Positions 49,545 to 57,740 of a stretch of DNA of 64,000 nt are shown piece by piece. The notes beneath the pieces were generated by a model. It was given only the letters and a program-made list of their open reading frames with translations, was not told the DNA's origin and did no database searches. Origin of the DNA: Paraburkholderia dilworthii (GTDB lineage Bacteria; Pseudomonadota; Gammaproteobacteria; Burkholderiales; Burkholderiaceae). The stretch covers positions 1 to 64,000 of the forward strand of contig NZ_AWZT01000012.1 in NCBI RefSeq assembly GCF_000472525.1. Direction: 5' to 3'. Position 1 is the first letter of the stretch. Each line of letters begins with the position of its first letter. Both the position numbers and the translations under genes were made by a program.

Positions 49545-50795
49545 CTAGCAGATAACTTCAACCGTTTCACCGAACGGCGCCTTCTCCGCTCGATTAAGCG
49601 GCGTGGTCGACGCCCAAAGAACGGGGTACGACGGCCCGTCATCGGGGAAGCGGCCATCCATGTCGGTGAGATACACGAGAAACGCCGGATGAATGCCCTC
49701 TGCTGCGAGCCGCCTGAACGGCTCGACGAACGAAGTGCCGCCACCGCCGCGAACGGGTTGCAGTTCGAAATCGACCGCGTCACCGCGCTCGAAGATCTGC
49801 ATCTGCGTTATATGCGTATCGCAATCCATTACGATCAACCGTCGCGGCCGCACGCCGTCATTCACAGCGACAATTTCCGCCGCGAACTGTGCCTGCGTTT
49901 CGTCCCATACCGAGCCGCTTGAATCGCGAACAAATACCGCGTCGCCTACCGCCGGTTCATGCAACGACGGCAGATACAAACCCAGGTGCAGATAACGGCG
50001 GTTCGGCATCAGGTAGCTGTAGTCCGTCGGCGACGATTCCTGCGCAAAGCGGTGCAGGATCGGCCGCCAGTCGACGGCAGGTTCGACCGCTTGCGCGATC
50101 ATTCCCTGCAGCGCCCCCGGCATGCCGCCGCGCATCTGGGCCGCCTTCGCGGCCTGATGCACGGCAACCTTCCACTCGGCCTCCTGCCTTGCACGGTCGT
50201 CGGCGACATACTGCCGGACCTCGCCACATGAGAACGCGCTGTAGTGAGAGGGCCGCGAAGCACTGTGGTCGCCGTTCGCGGATTGCGACGGGCTGCTGCC
50301 CCCGTTCGGGACGCCTGGCTGCGAGCCAGACTTCCCTGCCGGTTTGCCACTATCCTGCTGCCCTTGACCCTGCTGCTCCTGCCGTTGCTTCTCCCTGCTC
50401 CGCTTCTCCTGCGCGAGGATGCCGTAGATCTCTTCGGCGGACTTTCCGGTAAACCGGGCATCAATCAACACACCCTTGGGCAACTGCATTCCCGCATCAA
50501 TGATGATTGGATTGATCGCGTAGTCACACGCGTCGTTCCATAGATCCGGGTCGCGATCGCCCTGGCGCCAGCAGTGGCCACCGGCCACGTGCAACACTTC
50601 ATGCGCCAGAACTCCGCGCGTCTGGAGGTCGTTCAGTTGCGATAGAAACGACGGGTTGTAGCCGATCGAAACCGAATCGGTCCAGAACGTCTTGCACGAC
50701 GGATCTTCGACGACCTTCAGCCGCAGCGCCAGCGCCCCGAAAAACGGCTGGTCCAGAACAAGCGCGGTCCGCTGCTTCGAGATACGAGCGTCCAT
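49545..50795 (-). CDS. DUF2201-type putative metallopeptidase with VWA-like domain
   Basis: The 416-residue product starts MDARISKQRTALVLDQ after GAGGTGG. Residues 65-74 are HEVLHVAGGH, an HExxHxxxxH zinc-peptidase motif. A Gln/Gly/Ser-rich stretch lies at about residues 130-190. The C-terminal part has FVRDSSGSVWD, a DxSxS motif of the VWA/MIDAS type, then RGGGGTSFVEPFRRLA and LTDMDGRFPDDGP. Such proteins are found next to MoxR AAA+ ATPases. It is the third gene of a MoxR-DUF3150-metallopeptidase trio; the role is unknown. Confidence 0.75.
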   Translation of the reverse strand: MDARISKQRTALVLDQPFFGALALRLKVVEDPSCKTFWTDSVSIGYNPSFLSQLNDLQTRGVLAHEVLHVAGGHCWRQGDRDPDLWNDACDYAINPIIIDAGMQLPKGVLIDARFTGKSAEEIYGILAQEKRSREKQRQEQQGQGQQDSGKPAGKSGSQPGVPNGGSSPSQSANGDHSASRPSHYSAFSCGEVRQYVADDRARQEAEWKVAVHQAAKAAQMRGGMPGALQGMIAQAVEPAVDWRPILHRFAQESSPTDYSYLMPNRRYLHLGLYLPSLHEPAVGDAVFVRDSSGSVWDETQAQFAAEIVAVNDGVRPRRLIVMDCDTHITQMQIFERGDAVDFELQPVRGGGGTSFVEPFRRLAAEGIHPAFLVYLTDMDGRFPDDGPSYPVLWASTTPLNRAEKAPFGETVEVIC

Positions 50796-50802
50796 AGCCA
50801 CC

Positions 50803-51729
50803 TCACGCGACCAGACGCAGAAGCGGCGTCTGCTCCTGAGTCGACGGCTCCTGGTCGATCATCGGCTCCGGCGTGCTGCCCATGAACGCCGCCATCAGGC
50901 CTTCGATTTCCTGGGCCTTGGCGGCAACCTGCGAGCGCAGCACGCGCGACTCCTTGAGGTCTGCTCCGGTGTGCACGGCCAGGTGCTTCTTTGCCTGCTC
51001 GAGGATGTGCGTGAGCTTCGGGTCGTTGCTGAAATTCAGCTTCGGCAGGAGCTCACACAGTTCGCGCACCTGATTGGTCACGTCCAGTCGCACATTGCCT
51101 TCCGCGTACAGCCGGTCGGCAAGCTTCGAAGTGGCTTCGTAAAGGCGGCCGACGAGATCGTTGTTGGCCGTCGAGATACTGGCCAGAACGTGCTGGTCGA
51201 TATCGGTGCGCAAAGCTGACAGAACGTCGTCGGGCAGATCGATACCAAACTGGGTCGCGTCCGGAAACGGAAGCACAGCCATCTTGATCCCGAACTTACC
51301 GGACATCTGCGCGAGGCTCGGGTAATCCGCCTCGTTGAACAGCCCGTTCAGCTCAGCACGTGCCTTTTCCTTCAGGTCCAGATAGTCCGTCAGGAAGACG
51401 GACACGGCCAGTTCGAACTCGTCCTTCAGCTTGCGCATCTGATCCGCGAAGTCCATATAGACCATCGTCGGCAGAAGGCGTACGCCCAGCTGATCGTACT
51501 TGAGCGAGTGGTCGTAGTAGTACGAGCGGACGCGGTTGCCGATCGACACCACCTCCCTGTAGCTCGGCGCATGTTCAGGCATCAGACGCTTGTTGAAACG
51601 GCCGATACCCTTCGTCTCGTGCGACTTTTCAACTTCTTCGGTCGCCTTGACGTCGAAACAGCGTGCCTGCCAGGTCGAGATCGTGACCGACGACAGCATG
51701 ACTTTAGACTTGATGTTGGTGATGTTCAT
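50803..51729 (-). CDS. DUF3150-like protein
   Basis: The 308-residue product starts MNITNIKSKVMLSSVTISTW after GGAGTCATT. It has AEHAPSYREVVSIGNRVRSYYYDHSLK-type helices, YMDFADQMRKLKDEFELAVSVFL, and a C-terminal helical part, DLKESRVLRSQVAAKAQEIE. The layout matches DUF3150, a protein that travels with MoxR-type ATPases and VWA/metallopeptidase genes. It lies between the AAA+ and the metallopeptidase genes, 7 bases from the latter. Confidence 0.65.
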   Translation of the reverse strand: MNITNIKSKVMLSSVTISTWQARCFDVKATEEVEKSHETKGIGRFNKRLMPEHAPSYREVVSIGNRVRSYYYDHSLKYDQLGVRLLPTMVYMDFADQMRKLKDEFELAVSVFLTDYLDLKEKARAELNGLFNEADYPSLAQMSGKFGIKMAVLPFPDATQFGIDLPDDVLSALRTDIDQHVLASISTANNDLVGRLYEATSKLADRLYAEGNVRLDVTNQVRELCELLPKLNFSNDPKLTHILEQAKKHLAVHTGADLKESRVLRSQVAAKAQEIEGLMAAFMGSTPEPMIDQEPSTQEQTPLLRLVA

Positions 51730-51770
51730 GGAATGACTCCGACAGATGGATGAATGGATGAGGCAGAAAT

Positions 51771-51805
51771 AAAAAAGCCACGGCGCGCGCGAAGCGGGCC
51801 GTGGC
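51771..51805 (-). promoter_or_regulatory. Terminator-like leader before the DUF3150-like gene
   Basis: The minus-strand RNA has GCCACGGCCCGC and GCGCGCGCCGTGGC arms, then TTTTTT. A 35-base gap precedes the GGAG ribosome binding site of the gene at 51729. Confidence 0.55.
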
Positions 51806-51840
51806 AAGGGACAACGGATGAAGCGTGGAAAGAAGGCCTG

Positions 51841-52920
51841 TCAGCCGCGGATGATTGATCCTAGCGGACCGCTCTGGGCACGAATGAACGCGTGAGTGTT
51901 CTGCAACGTCGGCGTGCGCCGGATGGCGTCACGCGCGAGCAGTGCGCCGAACTCGCGATGTCCGGCGTCAATGAGGCGGTCGTTGTAGGTCAGCACACGA
52001 TCGAAGTTGCCTTCGGTTGCATGCGCTGCCAGCGCGGTTGTCGTTGCGAACAGCGCCGCCGGCGTTTCCGGAATGGGCGCCGTGTCGGGCGACAGCAGGA
52101 TCGCGTCCGGCGAGGGCAACTCACGATAGATGCCGAGGAAGGCGAGCAGCTCCGTCGCCGCTCCCTCTCCCACCGTTCCCGCGTAGGAGGTCAACTCGAG
52201 CGACTTGGGAACTACGTTCATCGTCTTGCCGACGAATCCCCAGCTGCGCGGGCTCGGCGAATTTTCGATATCCCGCGTCGTCTTGCGCACGGACAGCAGA
52301 TCCGGCCTGAACCGCAGGAATGCGATCAGTTCGGCCGGCACGTTGTTGCGCACCGCCCAGTCCGTCCAATCCTGGATCGTCGGAATCAGTTGCAAGACAG
52401 TCGCGAAACGCGAGATGACAGGGTCAAGAATGCCTGTCACGCCCGCGTTGTCATTGCGCCGGTTAGACGCAGCAACGAAGGTGACATGATCCGGCAGGGC
52501 ATGCGTTCCGATACGCCGCGCCAACAGCAACTGCATCTTGGCCGCCTGAACCGCAGGCGACGCCTGCCCCAGATCATCAAGAAACCAGATCAGGGGCGTC
52601 TTGCTGTTGACAGCCGCCTCAAGATCGCCAAAAGGAAGGTGGCGTGCTGTCGCGCCGTCGGCAGACGGAAACGGCAGCCCCTTCGAATCGGTTGGATCCT
52701 CGACCACCGGATGGCTGATGAGTAGCACGTGACCGGTTGCTCGCGCAACCTGTTCGACGATATCGCTCTTGCCGATGCCCGGGCTACCGGTAATCAGCAC
52801 CGGCAACCGCGCCGGCACAAAGGCCGTGAGAAGTTCGATCAGCTGCCCTGCGGTCACCTGGTTGGCAGGCGCCTGATTGGCGCCAGCAATAGATGCAGCA
52901 GCGTTGTTACGTGCGTTCAT
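51841..52920 (-). CDS. MoxR-type AAA+ ATPase
   Basis: The 359-residue product contains the P-loop GSPGIGKSD (residues 45-53), LIWFLDDLG (Walker B, about 110-118), and VTFVAASNRRND with DPVISRFATVLQL, the sensor-like motifs of MoxR/AAA+ proteins. MoxR-type ATPases act as chaperones for VWA-domain partners, here the metallopeptidase at 49545. The DUF3150 gene lies between. The start is the first ATG of the frame; the ribosome binding site is weak (GAGAACCCC). Confidence 0.8.
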   Translation of the reverse strand: MNARNNAAASIAGANQAPANQVTAGQLIELLTAFVPARLPVLITGSPGIGKSDIVEQVARATGHVLLISHPVVEDPTDSKGLPFPSADGATARHLPFGDLEAAVNSKTPLIWFLDDLGQASPAVQAAKMQLLLARRIGTHALPDHVTFVAASNRRNDNAGVTGILDPVISRFATVLQLIPTIQDWTDWAVRNNVPAELIAFLRFRPDLLSVRKTTRDIENSPSPRSWGFVGKTMNVVPKSLELTSYAGTVGEGAATELLAFLGIYRELPSPDAILLSPDTAPIPETPAALFATTTALAAHATEGNFDRVLTYNDRLIDAGHREFGALLARDAIRRTPTLQNTHAFIRAQSGPLGSIIRG

Positions 52921-52940
52921 GGGGTTCTCGCAAATAGAAA

Positions 52941-52984
52941 TGCCCCACGAACCAGCGCCCCAGGGGACTTGGTCCCTATGGGGC
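52941..52984 (-). promoter_or_regulatory. Attenuator-like leader before the AAA+ gene
   Basis: The minus-strand RNA reads GCCCCATAGGGACCAAGTCCCCTGGGGCG-CTGGTTCG-TGGGGC. GCCCCA and TGGGGC can close an outer stem; CCCCATAGGGAC can pair with GTCCCCTGGGG as the alternative. The T-rich part is short. Confidence 0.45.
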
Positions 52985-53012
52985 GGGTTAGGTGTGCCGC
53001 TGTCGCGGCAAG

Positions 53013-53038
53013 TCGATGCGTCGGACGACGCGGGAAAA
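53013..53038 (+). repeat. Dyad repeat R3
   Basis: TCGATGCGTCGGACGACGCGGG; it lies upstream of the leader at 52941-52984 in transcription order and in the same orientation as the other copies. Confidence 0.6.
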
Positions 53039-53049
53039 TCAGTGGTGCG

Positions 53050-53289
53050 TTACGCCCACGCGCCGACCAGTGCGGCCAGTTGCGCCGGCGTCAGCGAACC
53101 GCGCGAAACCGATGCGGTGCGCAGGAAGATCATCTCGCCGTAAAGGTTGGCAAGACAGCGTGCTTCGGCACAAAGAACCAGCACGTCCGTCTCAAACATC
53201 GACGGATTGCGGTTGCGCCAGACGTTGATAGCGTCTTCGATCTGCGCGATCGAGACCTCTGTTGCGTCGGAACTCACAGGGGTGTTCAT
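53050..53289 (-). CDS. Hypothetical small protein
   Basis: The 79-residue product starts MNTPVSSDATEVSIAQIEDA after GAGGATCCCC. It has a helical central part, FETDVLVLCAEARCLANLYG, and a C-terminal SLTPAQLAALVGAWA. No family is recognised. It lies one position upstream of the AAA+ gene and is led by its own hairpin, so it is probably coordinated with it. Confidence 0.6.
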   Translation of the reverse strand: MNTPVSSDATEVSIAQIEDAINVWRNRNPSMFETDVLVLCAEARCLANLYGEMIFLRTASVSRGSLTPAQLAALVGAWA

Positions 53290-53308
53290 GGGGATCCTCA
53301 AGAAGAAG

Positions 53309-53349
53309 TGCCCCGACGACGCCCGGAAGGGACGAAGTCCCTCGGGGCA
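53309..53349 (-). promoter_or_regulatory. Attenuator-like leader before the gene at 53289
   Basis: The minus-strand RNA reads GCCCCGA...TCGGGGC, a 7-base-pair outer stem, with GAGGGACTTCGTCCCTTC inside. Nearby CTTCTT replaces the T-run and GAGG follows. The two-hairpin layout is like the other leaders. Confidence 0.45.
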
Positions 53350-53374
53350 GAATTGTTGCCGCGTATCCGGCAGT

Positions 53375-53400
53375 TCGATGCGTCCAGGACGCGGGTGATA
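53375..53400 (+). repeat. Dyad repeat R4
   Basis: TCGATGCGTCCAGGACGCGGGTGATA; it lies 25 bases upstream (minus transcription) of the leader at 53309-53349. TACACT, a promoter-like -10 hexamer, is 11 bases further upstream on the minus strand. Confidence 0.6.
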
Positions 53401-53501
53401 GAGACAGTGTAGGCATGCCGCCATCTCTGTTCGGCGCGTATGCTGCGAAAAAACGCCCCGCTTAAAATGCGCTGCAGCGTGCGCTCCGGTTTCCACGGAC
53501 G

Positions 53502-53527
53502 AAAAAAAACCGGCGCATAGCGCCGGT
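53502..53527 (-). terminator. Rho-independent terminator after the gene at 53549
   Basis: On the minus strand ACCGGCGCTATGCGCCGGT is a strong hairpin followed by eight T. It is 21 bases after the stop of the gene at 53549-54013. Confidence 0.75.
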
Positions 53528-53548
53528 CTGAGTCAGAGAAATGTCGAA

Positions 53549-54013
53549 TCAGGACAACGACAGCGAGGACTGCGCGGACAACATTGCATCGACGCGCGCA
53601 TTCAACGCTCGTTCGCGTTCACGAAATACGCGCGATTTTTCTTCACTGACACCGTTGTACTTCTCGATCACGTAGGAGAACGCGGACGGTCTTGCGGGGC
53701 CGCGCCAACGCTCCCATTCCTCCTTGATCCGGGCGCGCTGATCCGGTGTGCAAGCGAAGTACTCCCGACGCGCGCGCCGCCATTGCCGCGCGTACAGATC
53801 CCGCATACGCTGCTCGGCCTCCATGAACAACCTCTCGCGACGCGCGTGCTCTTCGTCCAGCGTCCGTGTGGGCGGTAGCTCGAGCTGCTCGCTGAACAGC
53901 GGATATGCCTGCGCGAGCTTTTCGCGCTGTCGCTGCTCGCGACTGAGGAAAAGTGCCTGACGGCGGCTCGTCCAGGAGAAACCTTCCGGCCGACCCTGAC
54001 GGTCAAATCGCAT
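53549..54013 (-). CDS. Hypothetical charged coiled-coil-like protein
   Basis: The 154-residue product starts MRFDRQGRPEGFSWTSRRQA after GGGGAGGGCAT. It is rich in Arg and Glu with long helical segments (RERLFMEAEQRMRDLYARQW, RERERALNARVDAMLSAQS). No family is recognised. It follows the gene at 54025 after 11 bases and is probably cotranscribed. Confidence 0.55.
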   Translation of the reverse strand: MRFDRQGRPEGFSWTSRRQALFLSREQRQREKLAQAYPLFSEQLELPPTRTLDEEHARRERLFMEAEQRMRDLYARQWRRARREYFACTPDQRARIKEEWERWRGPARPSAFSYVIEKYNGVSEEKSRVFRERERALNARVDAMLSAQSSLSLS

Positions 54014-54024
54014 ATGCCCTCCCC

Positions 54025-55539
54025 TTACGCAGCACGGCGCTCGAGGACCGCCCGCGCATAGGCGAGCGTGCCATCCTTCGCCTGCAGGCGCCGTCCTTCG
54101 TTAAGCGCCGGGTTCACCAGTGCGTACTGAAGAATTGCACCGACGCGCCAGTTACGGATCTCACTGAAACCCGATGCGATGGCGTCGTCAACATGCGTGA
54201 CCCCGTCGATGACCGCGCCGTCAGTGCGCTTGTAACGCGCGCTCTGCGCCGCGTCCCTGGCGCGCTGCGCGTCGTCAGCCCTGCGCTTTTCCATCTTGCG
54301 CTGTTCATCGGCCTTTTCCCACTCACGCTCAGCGGTTTCGTCAAAGCCACACAGACTGAAGACAGCACGGCGACGGGCTTTCGCCTTCACGCCCCGCAGC
54401 TTTACGCCGTGGAACTCCTCGACGGCCTGTTTGCTGCTGCGGTTGCGATCGTCCGGCGTATCCAGCAGATTCAGAAGCATCGAAAGATCGCGCTCCTCGA
54501 TCGCTGAAGCTACGCGATTGGGCCACTCGAACGACTCGCGCCCATGTGACAGGAGCGCCATCTCGCACTCGAGCTTGTGCCGGCGCGCACTCATCCGACC
54601 TTGCGTGCGTTCCATGTGCGCGCGGTCCACCGTCTTGTCGCGCCGCCAGTCCGCCAGCAACTGTCTCAGCCGCGCCGCGAAGTCGTTTAGCGGCTCCCCG
54701 ATGGCGACAGGCGTTCCGAACATTGCCGGTAACGCCTCGGCGCTCACGATCTGCGCATCGAAGAGAGCATCATCTACCTCGATGTATCCCGCCGTTTCGG
54801 GCAGGTGCGCCGTTGCAGCAACGATGGCATCGATGTTTTCTGCCGTAATCGGTTGCTTCGCGTGACGCATGACCGAGCTAACGCACTGCAACCTGTTTGC
54901 CGAGAGCCGGCCGCGGACTTCGGGCACGGTCAGCAGCGGCACCGCCCACTCCAGGTCATAGCGGAATGGCTGCTCCATCGCGCGGTAATCATCCATGACC
55001 ACCGCGGGGACGTCTTCATTGCGAAGCAGAGCATAGGCGACATGAACCTCGTGACGACCGTTCACCTGACCTCCGGCCACTGCGGGACCGCCTGAGCCGA
55101 AGCCAAAGCGTGCGATCGCCGCGTCATGGAAAAGCGACGACAGATTGAAGAATTGTCGCGCATCTCGCGCGGCCGCCTTTTCCGCATCGATCTGATTGGT
55201 CGACAGGAAGCTTTGCGGCGCACGCGCCAGTTCGAAGAGCCCGAACAGCTCCTCCCAGTGCGTCGGGCGGACCTGCCAAGGACGGGCCTGCTCTCCATAG
55301 GCGGACAGCCAGAACGCGTGAACCTCGTCGAACAGTCGGGCTACGATCTCGGCAGCCGAACCTGCACACCGAAGCGCCAGCGTGCCGTTGTAGCGCGTCA
55401 CGCTTGCCGGAATGGCGTCGCTCTGTAGCGAGATTGACGACGTGTCTGCCGCCTTTACGTGTTCGTTGGTGAACAGCGCGATGACGCCCGCGAGCGTCGG
55501 GGCGGAAAATGTCTCGTTGGGAATGGATAGTGTGTACAT
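54025..55539 (-). CDS. Large hypothetical protein
   Basis: The 504-residue product starts MYTLSIPNETFSAPTLAGVI after GGAGCC. It contains YRAMEQPFRYDLEWAVPLLTV and a C-terminal charged helical region (REWEKADEQRKMEKRRADDAQRA-type). No domain is recognised. It has no signal peptide and is likely cytoplasmic. It has a strong leader hairpin upstream and lies in a run of element-specific genes. Confidence 0.55.
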   Translation of the reverse strand: MYTLSIPNETFSAPTLAGVIALFTNEHVKAADTSSISLQSDAIPASVTRYNGTLALRCAGSAAEIVARLFDEVHAFWLSAYGEQARPWQVRPTHWEELFGLFELARAPQSFLSTNQIDAEKAAARDARQFFNLSSLFHDAAIARFGFGSGGPAVAGGQVNGRHEVHVAYALLRNEDVPAVVMDDYRAMEQPFRYDLEWAVPLLTVPEVRGRLSANRLQCVSSVMRHAKQPITAENIDAIVAATAHLPETAGYIEVDDALFDAQIVSAEALPAMFGTPVAIGEPLNDFAARLRQLLADWRRDKTVDRAHMERTQGRMSARRHKLECEMALLSHGRESFEWPNRVASAIEERDLSMLLNLLDTPDDRNRSSKQAVEEFHGVKLRGVKAKARRRAVFSLCGFDETAEREWEKADEQRKMEKRRADDAQRARDAAQSARYKRTDGAVIDGVTHVDDAIASGFSEIRNWRVGAILQYALVNPALNEGRRLQAKDGTLAYARAVLERRAA

Positions 55540-55560
55540 TGATGTTGGCTCCGCAAAATG

Positions 55561-55602
55561 AAAAGGGCCAACGTCCCCGATGGGGATGTCGGCCCATCGG
55601 GG
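55561..55602 (-). promoter_or_regulatory. Attenuator-like leader before the gene at 55539
   Basis: The minus-strand RNA reads CCCCGATGGGCCGACATCCCCATCGGGGACGTTGGCCC, then TTTTCATTTTG and GGAG. Stem A pairs CCCCGATGGG with CCCATCGGGG; stem B pairs GGGCCGAC with GTTGGCCC. The two are mutually exclusive, and stem B ends at the T-rich run. Confidence 0.6.
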
Positions 55603-55622
55603 TTCAGGGAATTAAACGCTCT

Positions 55623-56030
55623 TCAGTCGATGTCCAGCAGACGCGAGACGACTGCTGCTATAGACCACGCTTGCGAGCGCGAGAGTGATTTGATGCGGAT
55701 GAGTGGAACGCTCTTCCACAACTGGGACTCACCATCCGTGACCAGTTCGATCACGTCGACGCGGATGATCCATCCTTCGGAATTGCCACGACCGACCGCC
55801 AGACTCACGCGGCGGGTTGACTCCTCGACAGGCCACGGGGCCGACGGCCCAAGGCCAAATCTGTCTGGGCAATCTACGTCGATGAAGTTAGCGTGGCTCA
55901 CCCACTCGGGTTCGATTTCGGTACGGCGCAACACACGGGAAACCTGATCTACGACACTACCAACGGTCATACCTACCGTTTCAAAGGGGGCCGCCGCTAG
56001 CGCGACGGGCAAGTCAAGGGTTAATGGCAT
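55623..56030 (-). CDS. Hypothetical protein
   Basis: The 135-residue product starts MPLTLDLPVALAAAPFETVG. It has an alternating hydrophobic pattern (SLAVGRGNSEGWIIRVDVIEL) and a basic C-terminal end (SLSRSQAWSIAAVVSRLLDID). No family is recognised. It is preceded by the hairpin at 56047-56072. The ribosome binding site is weak (GGGCCCTCC directly before ATG). Confidence 0.5.
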   Translation of the reverse strand: MPLTLDLPVALAAAPFETVGMTVGSVVDQVSRVLRRTEIEPEWVSHANFIDVDCPDRFGLGPSAPWPVEESTRRVSLAVGRGNSEGWIIRVDVIELVTDGESQLWKSVPLIRIKSLSRSQAWSIAAVVSRLLDID

Positions 56031-56046
56031 GGAGGGCCCAGAAATG

Positions 56047-56072
56047 AAAAAGCCGCACCCGAAGGTGCGGCC
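56047..56072 (-). promoter_or_regulatory. Terminator-like leader before the gene at 56030
   Basis: The minus-strand RNA has GGCCGCACC-TTC-GGGTGCGGC followed by TTTTT. It is a simple terminator-like stem 17 bases before the start codon. The upstream gene at 56113 ends 41 bases before it. Confidence 0.55.
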
Positions 56073-56112
56073 AGATTGGTCTTCAGCCTGTCAGACAGGC
56101 TCAAATAGTCGA

Positions 56113-56235
56113 TTAACGCGGGATGCGCGAATGCCGACGCTCGGTGTCCTTGCGGCGGTTGTGCTCCGCAAAAATGCCCAAGCCAAGAAACGCCAGCGCT
56201 ACACCCAGAGCGAAGAAACTGAAACCCATGCTCAT
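56113..56235 (-). CDS. Small membrane peptide (40 residues)
   Basis: An ATG at 56235, preceded by AAAGGAGC and overlapping the previous stop by 4 bases (ATGA), opens a 40-residue frame. The product starts MSMGFSFFALGVALAFLGLG, one transmembrane helix, and ends in a charged Arg/Glu/His tail (FAEHNRRKDTERRHSRIPR). It is too short for most gene finders. Tight coupling and the ribosome binding site support it. Confidence 0.6.
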   Translation of the reverse strand: MSMGFSFFALGVALAFLGLGIFAEHNRRKDTERRHSRIPR

Positions 56236-56708
56236 GCTCCTTTCATGGAAACCATGCCCTCGTAGTAAGTTATCACAAAGGCGAGGAGCAGATTAACCTC
56301 GCTCAGAATGTTGCTGGCCGTCCACGACGACGTGGAGTGCCAGAAGCCAATCGCGCCGATCAACGACGCTGCGGAAAGCGTATGCATGAAACGACCAAAC
56401 TGTTGCCATTGGTCCTTCGTTTGCGGAATAGAGGCCTGCAGGACCCGCAGCCACCATACTGGAACTGGAGCCGATTCCAGCGCGCCTTCCGGAATGATGA
56501 AATTCCCATCGACTCCCTGGTCCAGCGTCACCGTACGCCCTCTGATTGTTGCGGAAACCCTGGGCGGAGCCTCCGTCATCGAGAACTCGCGCAAAAGCAC
56601 CGCGAGCCTTTCAGGCAGGCAGACCTCACCTAGATCCGGCAGAAGAGCCGCTCTATCGGCGATTGTCATGCCGGAGGCGTATTCGACACGAATATCGATG
56701 ATTTCCAT
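56232..56708 (-). CDS. Hypothetical protein with C-terminal membrane segments
   Basis: The 158-residue product starts MEIIDIRVEYASGMTIADRA after GGAGGCGCA. The N-terminal 90 residues look soluble; the C-terminal third has two hydrophobic helices (HTLSAASLIGAIGFWHS and ILSEVNLLLAFVITYYEG). It overlaps the 40-residue gene by 4 bases. No family is recognised. Confidence 0.55.
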   Translation of the reverse strand: MEIIDIRVEYASGMTIADRAALLPDLGEVCLPERLAVLLREFSMTEAPPRVSATIRGRTVTLDQGVDGNFIIPEGALESAPVPVWWLRVLQASIPQTKDQWQQFGRFMHTLSAASLIGAIGFWHSTSSWTASNILSEVNLLLAFVITYYEGMVSMKGA

Positions 56709-56716
56709 TGCGCCTC

Positions 56717-57109
56717 CTACCGACGCTCAGCATCGAGGCCGCCGGCAAGCCGGAGACCACCGAGCAGCACCTTATAACCATCCGCGGACGAGAGCTGGTC
56801 GAGGGATACAGCATTCTCGCCACCGCCCGACATGTCGGAGCGGCCACGGCGGGTGCGGAACGACACGGCAACCATCTGACGTGTCGGCGTGTCCGCGACT
56901 TCCAGCATGAGGGCCGGGGTGCGAAGAGTCACGCGACAGCCGCGACCGCGACGCGCCGGTTCGGCGACGATCTCGTGTTCGTTCGAATGCAAACGAAGGT
57001 CGCGAGCCACGCGTCGCAACATCCGCGTTGCGTGGTCGGTTATCGCGGAGTCCGTCGCCGCGCCCGCACTGCGGCGGTCGGCATAGAACACCTTGGGGAC
57101 TTTCAACAT
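56717..57109 (-). CDS. Hypothetical protein
   Basis: The 130-residue product starts MLKVPKVFYADRRSAGAATD. It contains EIVAEPARRGRGCRVTLRTP and ENAVSLDQLSSADGYKVLLG. The upstream frame to 57190 runs into the leader hairpin and is rejected. The start has GAGG before it. No family is recognised. Confidence 0.5.
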   Translation of the reverse strand: MLKVPKVFYADRRSAGAATDSAITDHATRMLRRVARDLRLHSNEHEIVAEPARRGRGCRVTLRTPALMLEVADTPTRQMVAVSFRTRRGRSDMSGGGENAVSLDQLSSADGYKVLLGGLRLAGGLDAERR

Positions 57110-57118
57110 ATAAACCTC

Positions 57119-57155
57119 AAAAAAATAGCGAGGTGCCCCTTTCGGGAACACCTCG
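57119..57155 (-). promoter_or_regulatory. Terminator-like leader before the gene at 57109
   Basis: The minus-strand RNA has CGAGGTG-TTCCCGAAAGGGG-CACCTCG with an inner CCC/GGG hairpin, then CTATTTTTTT and GAGG. The stem is 7 base pairs and the T-run lies about 7 bases before the ribosome binding site. Confidence 0.6.
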
Positions 57156-57204
57156 GAATGAAGAGACAGGCCAGCTAAGGCCAGCCGCATAGCAATGAAA
57201 CAGG

Positions 57205-57666
57205 TCAGTGCGTAACGCGCAAACCCGAGTTGGTCGAGATAAGCAGGACGTGATCGCCCGGCGCAAACTGCTGATCGTCGGGTTGAGCCACAACCACGTC
57301 GCGCCCTGCGTTCGTGTGCACGATGATTTCGAGGCCTGCGTGATGCGACAGCACCTGAGAAACCTTCTGCGTGATGAAGCCGGATGCAGCTCCGGACAAG
57401 GCGCCGGCGATGTAGCGACCGGTGCCGTTGCCAATCGTGCGTGAGCCAAGGAAAGCACCGACGCCCGCGCTGATGAGCGACGTCAGACCAGAGTTATCCT
57501 GGCTGGCTTCGATCGTGATGGCGCGAGTACGGAGAACCGTTCCCTGTTCGAGGGAACCCGCGTGCTGCACGTCATACCGCTGGTACGTATTCGGAGAACC
57601 GAAGTCGATACCGGCGCAAGCCGACAGCATGGATGCGAGAACGAGACTGACGATGATCTTGAACAT
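57205..57666 (-). CDS. SlyB-like outer-membrane lipoprotein (glycine zipper)
   Basis: The 153-residue product starts MFKIIVSLVLASMLSACAG, a signal ending in LSAC with Cys17 as the lipid site. The central part has SLISAGVGAFLGSRTIGNGTGRYIAGALSGAASG, a glycine-zipper (2TM) segment as in SlyB/OmpA-like lipoproteins, and the end has IVHTNAGRDVVVAQP. It probably sits in the outer membrane. It is preceded by a leader hairpin. Confidence 0.75.
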   Translation of the reverse strand: MFKIIVSLVLASMLSACAGIDFGSPNTYQRYDVQHAGSLEQGTVLRTRAITIEASQDNSGLTSLISAGVGAFLGSRTIGNGTGRYIAGALSGAASGFITQKVSQVLSHHAGLEIIVHTNAGRDVVVAQPDDQQFAPGDHVLLISTNSGLRVTH

Positions 57667-57686
57667 TTGATTGCCTCAACGAAATT

Positions 57687-57723
57687 GGGGCAACCGTCCC
57701 GTCAGGGAGGTCGCCCTGACGGG
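57687..57723 (-). promoter_or_regulatory. Attenuator-like leader before the lipoprotein gene
   Basis: The minus-strand RNA reads CCCGTCAGGGCGACCTCCCTGACGGGACGGTTGCCCC. Stem A pairs CCCGTCAGGG with CCCTGACGGG; stem B pairs GGGCGACC with GGTTGCCC. Both are strong and mutually exclusive. A T-run is weak (AATTTCG) and GAGGC follows. Confidence 0.6.
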
Positions 57724-57740
57724 AAAAGGAGAGTTTTGAT

